Position numbers and translations under genes: made by a program
DNA from: G965199725 sp965199725
GTDB taxonomy: Bacteria; Pseudomonadota; Gammaproteobacteria; Nitrosococcales; Methylophagaceae
DNA: 64,000 nucleotides
Direction of reading: 5' to 3'
Assembly: GCA_965199725.1 (NCBI GenBank)
Contig: OZ241321.1
Location: 992,001 to 1,056,000, forward strand
Notes under the pieces: generated by a model
What the model was told of the DNA's origin: nothing
Database searches by the model: none
The model's input: the letters and a program-made list of their open reading frames with translations, nothing else
Shown: one piece after another, positions 35,594 to 45,145 of the stretch
Layout: every line of letters begins with the position of its first letter
Numbering within the stretch: position 1 is the first letter of the stretch

Positions 35594-36506
35594 CTGCTAG
35601 TATTGTGTCTGCCCCTTTTAGCAGTAAGACTTCTGCCACGCTTTTACCTAAAGATTCAGCATGATTAGGCTTAGCCGTAGCCTCGGCGCGTAGCAGCTTG
35701 TTATTATCAGCCTGCCCAACCAATCCGCGTAGCCAGATTTCACCATCCTTAAGCATGGCATAACCTGCTATTGGTAACTGGCAACCGCCACCAAGGCGCT
35801 TGTTCATTGCTCGTTCCGCGCTGATGGCGATTGATGTGGTGATACACTGTAGCGGCGTAAGCAGGTCATTCATTTTATGATCATCAATGCGAGCTTCGAT
35901 ACCTAGGGCGCCCTGACCAACAGCAGGCAAACTTTGTTGTGCTGTCAGCGCGGTACAAATCCGCTTAGAAAGACCCAGTCGTTTTAAACCAGCGGCAGCT
36001 AAAATAATGGCATCGTACTTGCCGCCATCTAGTTTTGCTAAACGTGTATTTACATTACCGCGTAACGGCACAATGGTTAAATCTGGTCGGTAAGCGCGCA
36101 GCTGGCATTTACGGCGCAGACTTGATGTACCCACCTTTGCCCCTGCTGGCAATTGCGCCAACGTTTGGTAGTTGTTTGATACAAAGGCATCATGCGGGTC
36201 ATCTCGCTTACAAATCGCTGCCAGATGCAAGCCAGATGGCAGTATGGAAGGTACATCTTTCATTGAGTGTACCGCAATATCAGCATCGCCAGCCAGTATG
36301 CGTTGTTCCAGTTCTTTAACAAATAAGCCCTTACCGCCCATTTTGGCTAGCGGCGCATCTAATATCTTGTCGCCCTGGGTGCTCATTGGGATCAATTCAA
36401 TCTGCATATCAGGATACCGATTAGAAAGCTTATGACCTATAAACTCAGCTTGCCATAGAGCCAGTGGGCTTTTCCGTGTTGCAATTTTTATCAGTCTGTT
36501 TGCCAT
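35577..36506 (-). CDS. hemC: Porphobilinogen deaminase (hydroxymethylbilane synthase)
   Basis: Polymerises four porphobilinogens. 309 residues with RIATRKSPLALWQA-like N-terminus, the GTSSLRRKCQLRAYRPDL substrate segment, and the dipyrromethane-cofactor Cys (about 242) in LGGGCQLPIAGY. First gene of the hem operon; divergent from argH with 130 bases between them, as in many gammaproteobacteria. Confidence 0.96.
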   Translation of the reverse strand: MANRLIKIATRKSPLALWQAEFIGHKLSNRYPDMQIELIPMSTQGDKILDAPLAKMGGKGLFVKELEQRILAGDADIAVHSMKDVPSILPSGLHLAAICKRDDPHDAFVSNNYQTLAQLPAGAKVGTSSLRRKCQLRAYRPDLTIVPLRGNVNTRLAKLDGGKYDAIILAAAGLKRLGLSKRICTALTAQQSLPAVGQGALGIEARIDDHKMNDLLTPLQCITTSIAISAERAMNKRLGGGCQLPIAGYAMLKDGEIWLRGLVGQADNNKLLRAEATAKPNHAESLGKSVAEVLLLKGADTILADAYGN

Positions 36507-36636
36507 GTGTTTCTAAACCGCAGCACTTGTCATCGTGTGCAAACATAAATTAAAAACTGATTTTAGCATTTATGGCATGGTCACCGAATAAGCGCGCTAT
36601 AATTACTATTATGATCTGTTATTCAGGATTTGTGCT

Positions 36637-38022
36637 ATGACATCATCCATGAAACCACTATCTTCTGCTCGTCTGATACAGCCTACCAATCCTAAGGTAG
36701 AAGTGTTTGCTGCTTCTGTTCACTTTGATCGGCGTATGTATCGACAAGATATTGAGGGCTCAATCGCACACGCCAGCATGTTGGCTCATATTGGTGTATT
36801 AACAAGCGATGAGCGTGACAGCATTATTACAGGACTGGAGACAATTTGTGCTGAGATTGATAATAATCAATTTCAATGGGAAGTAGCGCAGGAAGATCTG
36901 CACATGAATATTGAGGCGCGACTCATTAACTTGATTGGTGATGTGGGTAAAAAATTACACACAGGGCGATCGCGCAACGATCAGGTTGCTACTGACATGC
37001 GATTGTATCTGCGCGATATGATTGCCACCATCAGAGCACAATTGCAGCGTTTGCAGGATGTAATATTAACTGTTGCTGAACGTGAGGCCGACACTGTTTT
37101 CCCGGGGTTTACTCACTTGCAAATAGCGCAACCAGTTACGTTTGGCCATCATATGATGGCCTGGTATGAAATGTTGGTGCGTGATGACGAACGTTTGGGT
37201 GATTGTGTTAGGCGAGTTAATTCATCACCATTGGGTGCAGCAGCATTAGCGGGTACCACCTTTCCAATTGATCGCGCAATGACTGCTAAATTGTTAGGCT
37301 TTGATCGTATTTGTCTGAACTCTTTAGATGCGGTGAGTGATCGTGATTTTATCGTTGAGTTTAATAGTGTTGCCGCTCTTTTGATGATGCATCTGTCACG
37401 TTTTTCTGAAGAACTTATTATATGGTCGTCCACCCAATTTGATTTTATTGATTTAGCTGACAATTTTTGTACTGGTTCATCCATTATGCCGCAGAAAAAA
37501 AATCCTGACGTACCCGAACTTGTCCGTGGCAAAACCAGTCGCGTTTATGGCAATATGATTAATTTGTTTGCTTTAATGAAAAGTCAACCGCTTGCTTACA
37601 ACAAGGATAACCAAGAAGACAAGGAGCCTTTGTTTGACACCATTGATACTTTATCAGAATCGTTGCAAGTGTATGCTGATATGATGAGTAAACTTACCGT
37701 TAAACGAGATAACATGCGTCGCGCCTTGCTACATAGTTATGCAACGGCAACTGATCTGGCTGATTATCTGGTCCGTAAAGGCATCGCATTTCGTGATGCG
37801 CATGATGTGGTTGGCCGGTTGGTCGCCTATGCTATTGAACAGCATAAAGATTTATCAGCACTTACCTTGCAAGAGTTACAAACGTTCTCTGGCGAGATCG
37901 GTGATGATGTATTTGCTGTATTAACTCCAGACGGATCAGTGACGGCACGTGATCATATAGGCGGTACTGCGCCAAACAAGGTAAGAGAGGCTGTCAGGTG
38001 CGCGCGCTCGAGAAGGCGCTGA
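36637..38022 (+). CDS. argH: Argininosuccinate lyase
   Basis: Last step of arginine synthesis, splitting argininosuccinate to arginine and fumarate. 461 residues; the fumarase/aspartase signature GSSIMPQKKNPD carries the catalytic Ser, and HTGRSRNDQVATDMRLYLRD is present. The C-terminus ends in a run of basic residues. A TATAAT lies at 36598-36603 upstream, without a good -35. Confidence 0.96.
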   Translation: MTSSMKPLSSARLIQPTNPKVEVFAASVHFDRRMYRQDIEGSIAHASMLAHIGVLTSDERDSIITGLETICAEIDNNQFQWEVAQEDLHMNIEARLINLIGDVGKKLHTGRSRNDQVATDMRLYLRDMIATIRAQLQRLQDVILTVAEREADTVFPGFTHLQIAQPVTFGHHMMAWYEMLVRDDERLGDCVRRVNSSPLGAAALAGTTFPIDRAMTAKLLGFDRICLNSLDAVSDRDFIVEFNSVAALLMMHLSRFSEELIIWSSTQFDFIDLADNFCTGSSIMPQKKNPDVPELVRGKTSRVYGNMINLFALMKSQPLAYNKDNQEDKEPLFDTIDTLSESLQVYADMMSKLTVKRDNMRRALLHSYATATDLADYLVRKGIAFRDAHDVVGRLVAYAIEQHKDLSALTLQELQTFSGEIGDDVFAVLTPDGSVTARDHIGGTAPNKVREAVRCARSRRR

Positions 38023-38063
38023 CCATCTCCAGACGGTTTAATCCATTAATGTCAGCGGTATAA

Positions 38064-38897
38064 GTGTTGGTGAGTGATATTCGCGGGCTCCTAGCAAAAA
38101 TGGCTGTAGAATTGACAGCAGGGCAAGCCCAATATTGTATGGCATTGGATGAACAGCGTGTGCCGATTAACCCGCTGGTAGGCAAGATCATTAGCCTGAC
38201 TTTTACCGGTGAGATTCGTTGTCAGGCATGTGGTCGACTGACCAAAAAAAGCTACAGTACCGGTTTTTGTTTTCCCTGCATGCAACGTCTAGCACGTTGT
38301 GATGTATGCATCGTTAAACCAGAGCTTTGTCATTATGCCAAAGGCACATGTCGGGAACCTGATTGGGCTGATACATTTTGTATGCAGAGCCATATTGTTT
38401 ATTTGGCTAATAGCTCTGATGTCAAGGTAGGCATTACCCGAGAAAGTCAGTTGCTAACGAGGTGGATTGATCAGGGCGCTATCCAGGCACTGCCTGTTTT
38501 CAGAGTGAAAAGCCGCTACCAGTCTGGCTTGGTTGAGGTTGCACTTAGAGCGCACGTATCTGACAGAACAGATTGGCGTAAAATGCTAAAAGGTACTACC
38601 AGAGCGATGGATTTATTGGCCAGACGTGATGAGTTAACTGTGCAATGTAAGCAAGCAATCAAACATCTGCAACAGCGTTTTAATAACACAGATATTGTGC
38701 CAATATTGACGGAAAAAGTGGTTGATATTGACTATCCGGTCAAACGTTATCCACAGAAGATAGCAGCGCTTAACTTTGATAAAACAGCGCATATAGAAGG
38801 CTTATTAACAGGTATAAAAGGTCAGTATTTGATCTTAGATACTGGTGTATTAAATATCCGTAAATTCAGTGGTTATCACATTACCATGAGCTATTAA
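38064..38897 (+). CDS. DUF2797 protein, probable zinc-binding
   Basis: 277 residues. The N-terminal half has cysteine pairs typical of a zinc ribbon (CQACGRLTKK, CFPCMQRLARCDVC, then C in KGTCREPDW), followed by a conserved HIVYLANSSDVKVGITRE segment similar to GIY-YIG-like folds. The biochemical role of DUF2797 is not known to me. The GTG start at 38064 lies 42 bases after argH; pyrD begins 6 bases after it, so the three may be co-transcribed. Confidence 0.82.
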   Translation: MLVSDIRGLLAKMAVELTAGQAQYCMALDEQRVPINPLVGKIISLTFTGEIRCQACGRLTKKSYSTGFCFPCMQRLARCDVCIVKPELCHYAKGTCREPDWADTFCMQSHIVYLANSSDVKVGITRESQLLTRWIDQGAIQALPVFRVKSRYQSGLVEVALRAHVSDRTDWRKMLKGTTRAMDLLARRDELTVQCKQAIKHLQQRFNNTDIVPILTEKVVDIDYPVKRYPQKIAALNFDKTAHIEGLLTGIKGQYLILDTGVLNIRKFSGYHITMSY

Positions 38898-38902
38898 TCG
38901 TC

Positions 38903-39937
38903 ATGTATCCATTATTTCGTAATTTACTGTTTCGACTTGAAGCAGAAACAGCACACTATCTGGCGCTAAGCAGTCTGAAAATGATTAAAATGAGCGGGTT
39001 GGCGCGTTTGGTCTATCCTAAAACACAGACGATGCCGGTTCAGGCAATGGGACTCAATTTTGCTAACCCAATTGGTCTGGCAGCAGGGCTGGATAAAAAT
39101 GGTGACTATATTGATGCTCTCTCTACAGCTGGTTTTGGTTTTGTTGAAATTGGCACGGTAACGCCAAGACCACAAAGTGGCAACCCTAAGCCGCGTCTGT
39201 TTCGCTTGCCACAGGCGCGAGCGATTATCAACAGAATGGGGTTTAATAATTTGGGCCTTGCCTACTTGATTAAGCAGATGCAGCATGTACATACCAAGAC
39301 CATTATTGGTATCAACATAGGCAAAAATTTTGCTACACCTGTTGATAGTGCGGTGGATGATTATTTAATTGGCTTACGAGAGGTATATGTCCATGCTGAT
39401 TATGTCGCTATCAATATTTCATCGCCCAATACACCAGGACTAAGACAGCTACAGTTTGGCGATGCGCTGAAAAGCTTATTAGCAACATTAAAAGAAGAGC
39501 AGGCCAAATTACAGCAGCAATACCATCATTATGTGCCTATGGCGGTGAAAGTATCACCTGATCTTGAGCTGGAAGAGGTTATAGCGCTGACACAGGCCTT
39601 TGCAGATTATGAGATTGATGCTGTTATTGCCACCAACACGACAATGGTGCGCCAAGATTTGCAAGCATTGCGCTATGGCGATGAAGCTGGGGGGTTGAGT
39701 GGTTATCCGTTATTCAAACAATCAACCGAAATTGTTCGCCAGTTCAGGCAGGCATTGCCGAAGCATATACCAATCATCGCATCAGGCGGGGTTATGTGTG
39801 GTGAAGATGCCGCTAAAAAAATGGCAGCGGGCGCTTGTCTGGTACAGATATACAGCGGTTTTATCTACCATGGACCACGCTTAATCAGCGACAGTATCAA
39901 GGCAATAAAAGGTGTGCGCAGTCATGTCGCCAATTGA
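38903..39937 (+). CDS. pyrD: Quinone-dependent dihydroorotate dehydrogenase (class 2)
   Basis: Oxidises dihydroorotate to orotate on the inner membrane, passing electrons to ubiquinone. 344 residues with the amphipathic N-terminal membrane helix of class 2, NPIGLAAGLDKNGDYID, the catalytic-Ser loop NISSPNTPGLR, and IIASGGVMCGEDA near the C-terminus binding FMN phosphate. Confidence 0.96.
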   Translation: MYPLFRNLLFRLEAETAHYLALSSLKMIKMSGLARLVYPKTQTMPVQAMGLNFANPIGLAAGLDKNGDYIDALSTAGFGFVEIGTVTPRPQSGNPKPRLFRLPQARAIINRMGFNNLGLAYLIKQMQHVHTKTIIGINIGKNFATPVDSAVDDYLIGLREVYVHADYVAINISSPNTPGLRQLQFGDALKSLLATLKEEQAKLQQQYHHYVPMAVKVSPDLELEEVIALTQAFADYEIDAVIATNTTMVRQDLQALRYGDEAGGLSGYPLFKQSTEIVRQFRQALPKHIPIIASGGVMCGEDAAKKMAAGACLVQIYSGFIYHGPRLISDSIKAIKGVRSHVAN

Positions 39938-39942
39938 AGCGA

Positions 39943-40710
39943 TCAGAAGCTATCTTTCCACCTTCTAAGCGCAGCAAACACCTGAATTTTTGATGGTAAT
40001 GACTCGCCGCTAAATTGTTCAACAGACTGGATAACACCGTCATGATCGCAGCGCAGAAAGGGGTTGGTTGCCAGTTCTAATGCCAGGGTAGAAGGGATGC
40101 TGGGCAGGTTTTGTTGCCGTAATTCGGCTGTGGCATCAATCCGTTGCCAAATGGCTTTGTTGTCAGGCTCAACAGTGGCAGCAAACTTAAGATTGGCTTC
40201 GGTATACTCGTGAGCACAATAGATTTTAGTCGCTTGTGGCAGCTTTGCAATCTGTTGCAATGATTGAAAAAGTTGTTCGGCAGTTCCCCCTAACAATCGG
40301 CCGCACCCACCACCAAATAAAGTGTCACCGCAGAATAGACAATCATCCAGCAAAAAGGCAATATGGTCAGCAGTATGGCCTGGCAGGTTGAGAACGCCAA
40401 TAGCAGGAAAGGCAGTATTAATTACCAGATTATCCTGATTTAATGGGTGGCTGATAGCGATATCTGATTGCCGTGATGGGCCATGAACGGGCACATTGTA
40501 CTCTTTAAGCAAAGTCTCAATGCCACCAACATGATCATGATGATTATGAGTAATCAGTATGGCTGACGGTATCAGCCGTTGCTGTTTAATGGCTATTATC
40601 ACTGGAAAGGCATCGCCAGGATCAACAATGAGTACCTCGTTAGTATGTACTGCCTTAATCAACCATATATAATTATCATTAAAGGCGGGAACAGCAGATA
40701 TATACAGCAT
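39943..40710 (-). CDS. gloB: Hydroxyacylglutathione hydrolase (glyoxalase II)
   Basis: Metallo-beta-lactamase-fold enzyme hydrolysing S-lactoylglutathione in methylglyoxal detoxification. 255 residues; the binuclear metal motif THNHHDHVGG is at about 53-62, LPGHTADHI and CAHEYTEANL follow. Convergent with pyrD, 5 bases apart. The gloB-rnhA-dnaQ neighbourhood is conserved in gammaproteobacteria. Confidence 0.94.
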   Translation of the reverse strand: MLYISAVPAFNDNYIWLIKAVHTNEVLIVDPGDAFPVIIAIKQQRLIPSAILITHNHHDHVGGIETLLKEYNVPVHGPSRQSDIAISHPLNQDNLVINTAFPAIGVLNLPGHTADHIAFLLDDCLFCGDTLFGGGCGRLLGGTAEQLFQSLQQIAKLPQATKIYCAHEYTEANLKFAATVEPDNKAIWQRIDATAELRQQNLPSIPSTLALELATNPFLRCDHDGVIQSVEQFSGESLPSKIQVFAALRRWKDSF

Positions 40711-40847
40711 TGCTAGGCGATGGTTAAAATCTTAAGAGTATTGATTGTACGCTTATTTAAGCTGTTTATACCAGCATCTGCTTAAAGCTTGCTGATTTAT
40801 ATGGGATTTGCATTGCCAATTCAATTAAAACGAGAGAATATACAAAA

Positions 40848-41303
40848 ATGGATGAAGTAGCTATTTTTACTGATGGTGCCTGTAGCGGTAATCCAGGCCC
40901 TGGCGGTTGGGGGGCTGTGTTGCGCTATGGCAGGCATGAAAAAGAGCTTTCTGGGGGCGAGACTGATACCACTAACAATCGTATGGAGTTGATGGCCGCG
41001 ATCAGGGCGTTGGAAGAGTTAAAGCATCCCTGTACGATATGTTTGACCACTGATTCTCAATATGTGCGCAAAGGTATTACCGAGTGGCTAGCCGTTTGGA
41101 AACGCAAAAACTGGATAACTGCCAATAAAAAACCGGTGAAAAATGTCGATCTCTGGCAGCGTCTGGAACGGGTAGCCGAAGCACATGATATCGAATGGCG
41201 CTGGGTCAAGGGTCATAGTGACCATCCTGACAACGAGCGTGCCGATAAGTTAGCAGTAGCAGCAATAGATAAGGTAAGGCGCGACGATGAGCAAAGCTAT
41301 TAG
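40848..41303 (+). CDS. rnhA: Ribonuclease HI
   Basis: Cleaves RNA in RNA-DNA hybrids. 151 residues with the DEDD site: IFTDGACSGNPGPGGWG (Asp about 8), the Glu in NNRMELMAAI, TDSQYV and the final Asp in HPDNERADKLA. Divergent from gloB and overlaps dnaQ by 17 bases. Confidence 0.97.
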   Translation: MDEVAIFTDGACSGNPGPGGWGAVLRYGRHEKELSGGETDTTNNRMELMAAIRALEELKHPCTICLTTDSQYVRKGITEWLAVWKRKNWITANKKPVKNVDLWQRLERVAEAHDIEWRWVKGHSDHPDNERADKLAVAAIDKVRRDDEQSY

Positions 41304-42021
41304 CAGGCAGGTGGTATTAGATACTGAGACGACAGGCTTAAAGGTAGCCGATGATCATCGTATTATAGAAATTGGCTGTGTTGAGATCATTAATCGCCGC
41401 AAAACTGGCGAGACATTTCACCAGTATATTAACCCGGAGCGAACAATTGACATTGGAGCCGCTAAGGTGCATGGCATTACTGATGAATTACTGCTGGACA
41501 AACCTAAGTTTAGTGATATTGCTGATGATTTTTTTCTTTTTATAACTGGTGCTGAGCTTATTATTCACAACGCTGAATTTGATATTGGTTTTTTGCATCA
41601 TGAGCTTAAAAAAATCAACTCAGAACAGCCCCGTATTGACGATATAAGTGCGGTATTGGATACGCTGAAAATGGCGCGTGACAAACATCCAGGGCAAAAA
41701 AACAGCCTTGATGCGTTATGTCAGCGTTATGCGATAGATAACAGCAAGCGTACACTACATGGCGCATTGCTTGATGCTGAGATATTGGCAGATGTCTATC
41801 TTGCAATGACAGGCGGACAAGTTAGTCTGTCGTTGTCATTGACAGCTCGCGGTTCGGTCACTGGCAGCAAAGTGAGTAATCATGACAGGGCAAAAGGTGA
41901 GATAAGCGCTAAACCACTTAAGGTGATTAAGGCCAATGATGATGAGCTTAAGCGTCACCATAAAACCTTAGCTAGTCTGGATAAAATTAGCCAGGGCCAG
42001 TGTGTATGGTTGAAGCAATAA
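41287..42021 (+). CDS. dnaQ: DNA polymerase III epsilon subunit (proofreading)
   Basis: 3'-5' exonuclease of the replicative polymerase, 244 residues. ExoI VLDTETTGL, ExoII in IIHNAEFDIGFLHHEL and ExoIII HGALLDAEILADVY are all present, followed by a C-terminal tail that would bind the alpha subunit. The overlap with rnhA suggests coupled translation. Confidence 0.96.
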   Translation: MSKAISRQVVLDTETTGLKVADDHRIIEIGCVEIINRRKTGETFHQYINPERTIDIGAAKVHGITDELLLDKPKFSDIADDFFLFITGAELIIHNAEFDIGFLHHELKKINSEQPRIDDISAVLDTLKMARDKHPGQKNSLDALCQRYAIDNSKRTLHGALLDAEILADVYLAMTGGQVSLSLSLTARGSVTGSKVSNHDRAKGEISAKPLKVIKANDDELKRHHKTLASLDKISQGQCVWLKQ

Positions 42022-42343
42022 GATTCAAGAGGCTGTAGCGTTTATTGCTACAAACGTGGCTTTATGCTCTGGGAGATAGCTAGGTAACCGCTATCCAATG
42101 TATAACTGATTGTAACTACATTAATTGCTGTTATGCTTTGCCGCCTCAAGCTTAATCAGCATCAGGTAGTTTTGCATAAGCAAGTTACCATGATAATTAT
42201 AAATCACCTTTGAGCTCAATCGTTATGCCTTTATAACAAAAATATAAAGGAATCATGTATAAGATGTTGACCAACACTTTAACAGTCTATAACCGCTTAT
42301 CATAGTGTAAGCGTCTCTCCTAAGATAAAAATGATCATTCAGG
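42022..42343. other. Noncoding gap upstream of the grpE promoter
   Basis: No coding remnant is evident on either strand. A short hairpin (TGTAGC and GCTACA, near 42035-42053) follows the dnaQ stop without a T-run, so its value as a terminator is doubtful. The remainder is AT-rich and unassigned. Confidence 0.4.
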
Positions 42344-42371
42344 CTTGAAATTGTTGCTGAGCGCCCCCAGT
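42344..42371 (+). promoter_or_regulatory. Heat-shock (sigma-32) promoter of grpE
   Basis: CTTGAAA at 42344-42350 and CCCCCA at 42364-42369 with a 13-base spacer, a close match to the sigma-32 consensus (CTTGAAA, 11-16 bases, CCCCATNT). Transcription would start around 42378, favouring the grpE start at 42410 over the in-frame ATG at 42389. Confidence 0.82.
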
Positions 42372-42409
42372 TTAGCTAAAAATTTTGGATGATTAATCTG
42401 GAAACAGTT

Positions 42410-43054
42410 ATGAGTAATGAGCAAGATCAAAAAGCCCCTGATAGGACGGAATCAAAACAAGATCAGCAAGGGCAAGCAACATCAGGGCAATCGGTTGAAC
42501 AACCAGATGATGCGTTAATTGCCCAACAAGACCCTGAAGAAACAGAACTGCAACCACAGCAACAAGCACAAACAGAAGATAATGATAATATTGATAGGGC
42601 AGCATTGTTGGCAGATGCCCTCAAACAAATTGATTCCTATAAAGATGATTTGTTACGCGCTCATGCAGATATGGAAAATTTACGCCGCCGGCAGGCGCGT
42701 GATCTGGAAAATGCACACAAACGGGCGCTGGATAAATTTGTCGAAGAATTACTGCCAGTCTGTGATAGCATGGATCTGGGGCTCAAAGCTGCTGACAGCA
42801 GTGATGCCTCATTAGCATCCGTTCGTGACGGTCTGGAGATGACTATGAAGATGTTTTTGGCCGCCATCGCCAAGTTTGGCTTAGAAGAGGTAAACCCAGA
42901 AGAGAGCGATACCTTCAATCCTGACTTACATCAGGCTATGCAAATACAGGAGGCAGAGGGCGTGCCAGCAGGTCAAGTAGTCACTGTTGTCCAAAAAGGC
43001 TATCAGCTTAATGGTCGGCTGTTACGCCCCGCAATGGTTGTGGTATCGGCATAA
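42410..43054 (+). CDS. grpE: Nucleotide exchange factor GrpE
   Basis: Releases ADP from DnaK. 214 residues: an acidic, glutamine-rich disordered N-terminus (1-65), a long coiled coil (about 70-130, with RAHADMENLRRRQARDLENA) and a C-terminal beta domain with NPDLHQAMQIQ. The ATG at 42410 has GGAAA ahead of it and a sensible distance from the heat-shock promoter. Confidence 0.94.
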   Translation: MSNEQDQKAPDRTESKQDQQGQATSGQSVEQPDDALIAQQDPEETELQPQQQAQTEDNDNIDRAALLADALKQIDSYKDDLLRAHADMENLRRRQARDLENAHKRALDKFVEELLPVCDSMDLGLKAADSSDASLASVRDGLEMTMKMFLAAIAKFGLEEVNPEESDTFNPDLHQAMQIQEAEGVPAGQVVTVVQKGYQLNGRLLRPAMVVVSA

Positions 43055-43073
43055 ATTAATAACAGTGTCAGGA

Positions 43074-43101
43074 CTTGAAAATCGTTTTTGCTCCCCCACT
43101 T
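43074..43101 (+). promoter_or_regulatory. Heat-shock (sigma-32) promoter of dnaK
   Basis: CTTGAAA at 43074-43080, a 12-base spacer, then CCCCCA at 43093-43098 followed by CTTAAT. Nearly identical in form to the grpE promoter 730 bases upstream, so dnaK has its own heat-shock start in addition to any read-through from grpE. Confidence 0.84.
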
Positions 43102-43151
43102 AATGTTTAGTAGCTGATATAGCAAGCATTCAGGGATAAATGGAGAATGAT

Positions 43152-45053
43152 ATGGGTAAAATTATAGGTATTGATTTAGGCACCACTAACTCTTGTGTTG
43201 CTGTGCTGGAAGATGGCACACCGAGAGTGATTGAAAACAGCGAGGGCGATCGTACCACACCATCTATCGTTGCCTTTACTAAAGAAAATGAGGTATTAAT
43301 TGGTCAGTCTGCCAAGCGCCAGGCTGTTACCAACCCTGCTAACACAATGTTTGCTATCAAACGATTAATAGGCCGTAAATTCAGCGATGATGTTGTTCAG
43401 CGCGATATTGATATGGTGCCATACAAAATCGTTAAAGCCGATAATGGCGATGCGTGGGTTGAAGCTAATGGTAAAAAAATGGCACCACCAGAAATTTCCG
43501 CCCGGGTATTGATGAAAATGAAAACAACAGCAGAAGAATTTCTGGGTGAAGAGGTAGCTGAGGCGGTAGTCACTGTACCTGCCTATTTTAATGATTCACA
43601 GCGCCAGGCGACCAAAGATGCCGGCAAGATTGCAGGGCTTGATATCAAACGCATTATCAATGAGCCAACAGCGGCAGCGCTGGCGTATGGTATGGATAAA
43701 AAACGTGGTGATTCTGCGATTGTTGTTTATGATTTAGGTGGTGGAACCTTTGATATATCAGTGATTGAGATCGCCGATATTGACGGTGAGCACCAGTTTG
43801 AGGTGTTGGCAACCAATGGTGATACCTTCCTAGGGGGTGAAGATTTTGACCAGCGGGTGATTGAGTTTTTGGTTACTGAGTTTAAAAAGAGCCAAGGTAT
43901 TGATTTGGCAAGTGATCCGTTGGCATTGCAGCGCTTAAAAGATGCTGCTGAAAAAGCTAAAATTGAATTGTCTTCTGGTCAGCAAACAGATATCAACCTG
44001 CCCTATATAACAGCCGATTCATCAGGACCTAAACACCTAGAAATTCGCTTGACCCGTGCCAAGCTGGAATCACTGGTTGAGGATTTGATTAAACGTAGCC
44101 TGGGGCCATGCAAAAAAGCGGTTAAGGATTCTGGTTTGTCAATGAATGATATTGATGATGTGATTTTAGTTGGTGGGCAAACACGTATGCCCAAGGTGCA
44201 GCAAGCGGTTAAGGAATTATTCGGCAAAGACCCACGAAAAGATGTGAATCCTGATGAAGCGGTGGCCTCTGGCGCTGCTATTCAGGCGGCTGTATTGGCT
44301 GGTGATGTCAAAGATGTATTGTTGCTGGATGTTACGCCTTTAAGCCTGGGTATTGAGACAATGGGTGGCGTGATGACAAGGCTAATTGACAAAAATACCA
44401 CGATTCCTACTAAGGCAAACCAGACGTTTTCAACGGCAGAAGATAATCAACCGGCAGTGACTATTCATGTACTGCAAGGTGAACGTGATGTCGCCTCTGC
44501 CAACAAATCGCTGGGTCGTTTTGATTTGGCTGGTATTCCGTCAGCACCACGCGGTCAGCCACAAATTGAAGTCACATTTGATATTGATGCTAACGGTATT
44601 CTTAATGTATCTGCTAAAGACAAAGTGACTGGCAAGGAGCAGTCTATTGTTATCAAAGCATCAAGCGGCTTATCTGATGATGAAGTTGAAAAAATGGTGA
44701 AAGATGCCGAAGCACATGCTGATGAAGACAAGCGGTTTCAGGAGTTAGTCACTGTACGCAATAATGCTGATGCTTTAATTCATTCAACCAAGATTTCAAT
44801 CGCTGATATGGGTGATAAACTGGATGCCGATGACAAGGTAAAAATTGAAACAGCAGTTGATGCGTTGCAGCAGGCAGTCAACGGTGAGGATAAAGCCGAC
44901 ATTGAAGCCAAAACAACTGAATTAACAGAAGCAGCAGCAATCCTGGTAGAGAAAGCTCAGGCTGACAATAATGCAAAAGATGTAACTGATGCAGAGTCAG
45001 CAGATGATGTTGTTGATGCCGAATTTGAAGAAGTTGACGACGATAAAAAATAA
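43152..45053 (+). CDS. dnaK: Hsp70 chaperone DnaK
   Basis: 633 residues. The ATPase domain starts MGKIIGIDLGTTNSCVAV and has VVYDLGGGTFDISVIE and ILVGGQTRMP; the substrate domain and helical lid follow, ending with an acidic VVDAEFEEVDDDKK tail. The ATG at 43152, with GGAG six bases before it, gives the universal N-terminus; an ATG at 43140 would add four residues. Confidence 0.98.
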   Translation: MGKIIGIDLGTTNSCVAVLEDGTPRVIENSEGDRTTPSIVAFTKENEVLIGQSAKRQAVTNPANTMFAIKRLIGRKFSDDVVQRDIDMVPYKIVKADNGDAWVEANGKKMAPPEISARVLMKMKTTAEEFLGEEVAEAVVTVPAYFNDSQRQATKDAGKIAGLDIKRIINEPTAAALAYGMDKKRGDSAIVVYDLGGGTFDISVIEIADIDGEHQFEVLATNGDTFLGGEDFDQRVIEFLVTEFKKSQGIDLASDPLALQRLKDAAEKAKIELSSGQQTDINLPYITADSSGPKHLEIRLTRAKLESLVEDLIKRSLGPCKKAVKDSGLSMNDIDDVILVGGQTRMPKVQQAVKELFGKDPRKDVNPDEAVASGAAIQAAVLAGDVKDVLLLDVTPLSLGIETMGGVMTRLIDKNTTIPTKANQTFSTAEDNQPAVTIHVLQGERDVASANKSLGRFDLAGIPSAPRGQPQIEVTFDIDANGILNVSAKDKVTGKEQSIVIKASSGLSDDEVEKMVKDAEAHADEDKRFQELVTVRNNADALIHSTKISIADMGDKLDADDKVKIETAVDALQQAVNGEDKADIEAKTTELTEAAAILVEKAQADNNAKDVTDAESADDVVDAEFEEVDDDKK

Positions 45054-45081
45054 TTTTTAACTAGATTATAATGACAAAATA

Positions 45082-45112
45082 AACAGGCGTAGCGACCCTA
45101 CGCCTGTTTTGT
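45082..45112 (+). terminator. Terminator or attenuator between dnaK and dnaJ
   Basis: A perfect 11-bp inverted repeat, AACAGGCGTAG (45082-45092) and CTACGCCTGTT (45098-45108), a 5-base loop and a short T-rich end. It should end most dnaK transcripts and lower dnaJ expression relative to dnaK. Confidence 0.85.
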
Positions 45113-45145
45113 GTTATGTGAAGGATACAGACTTAACCCGAAGCG

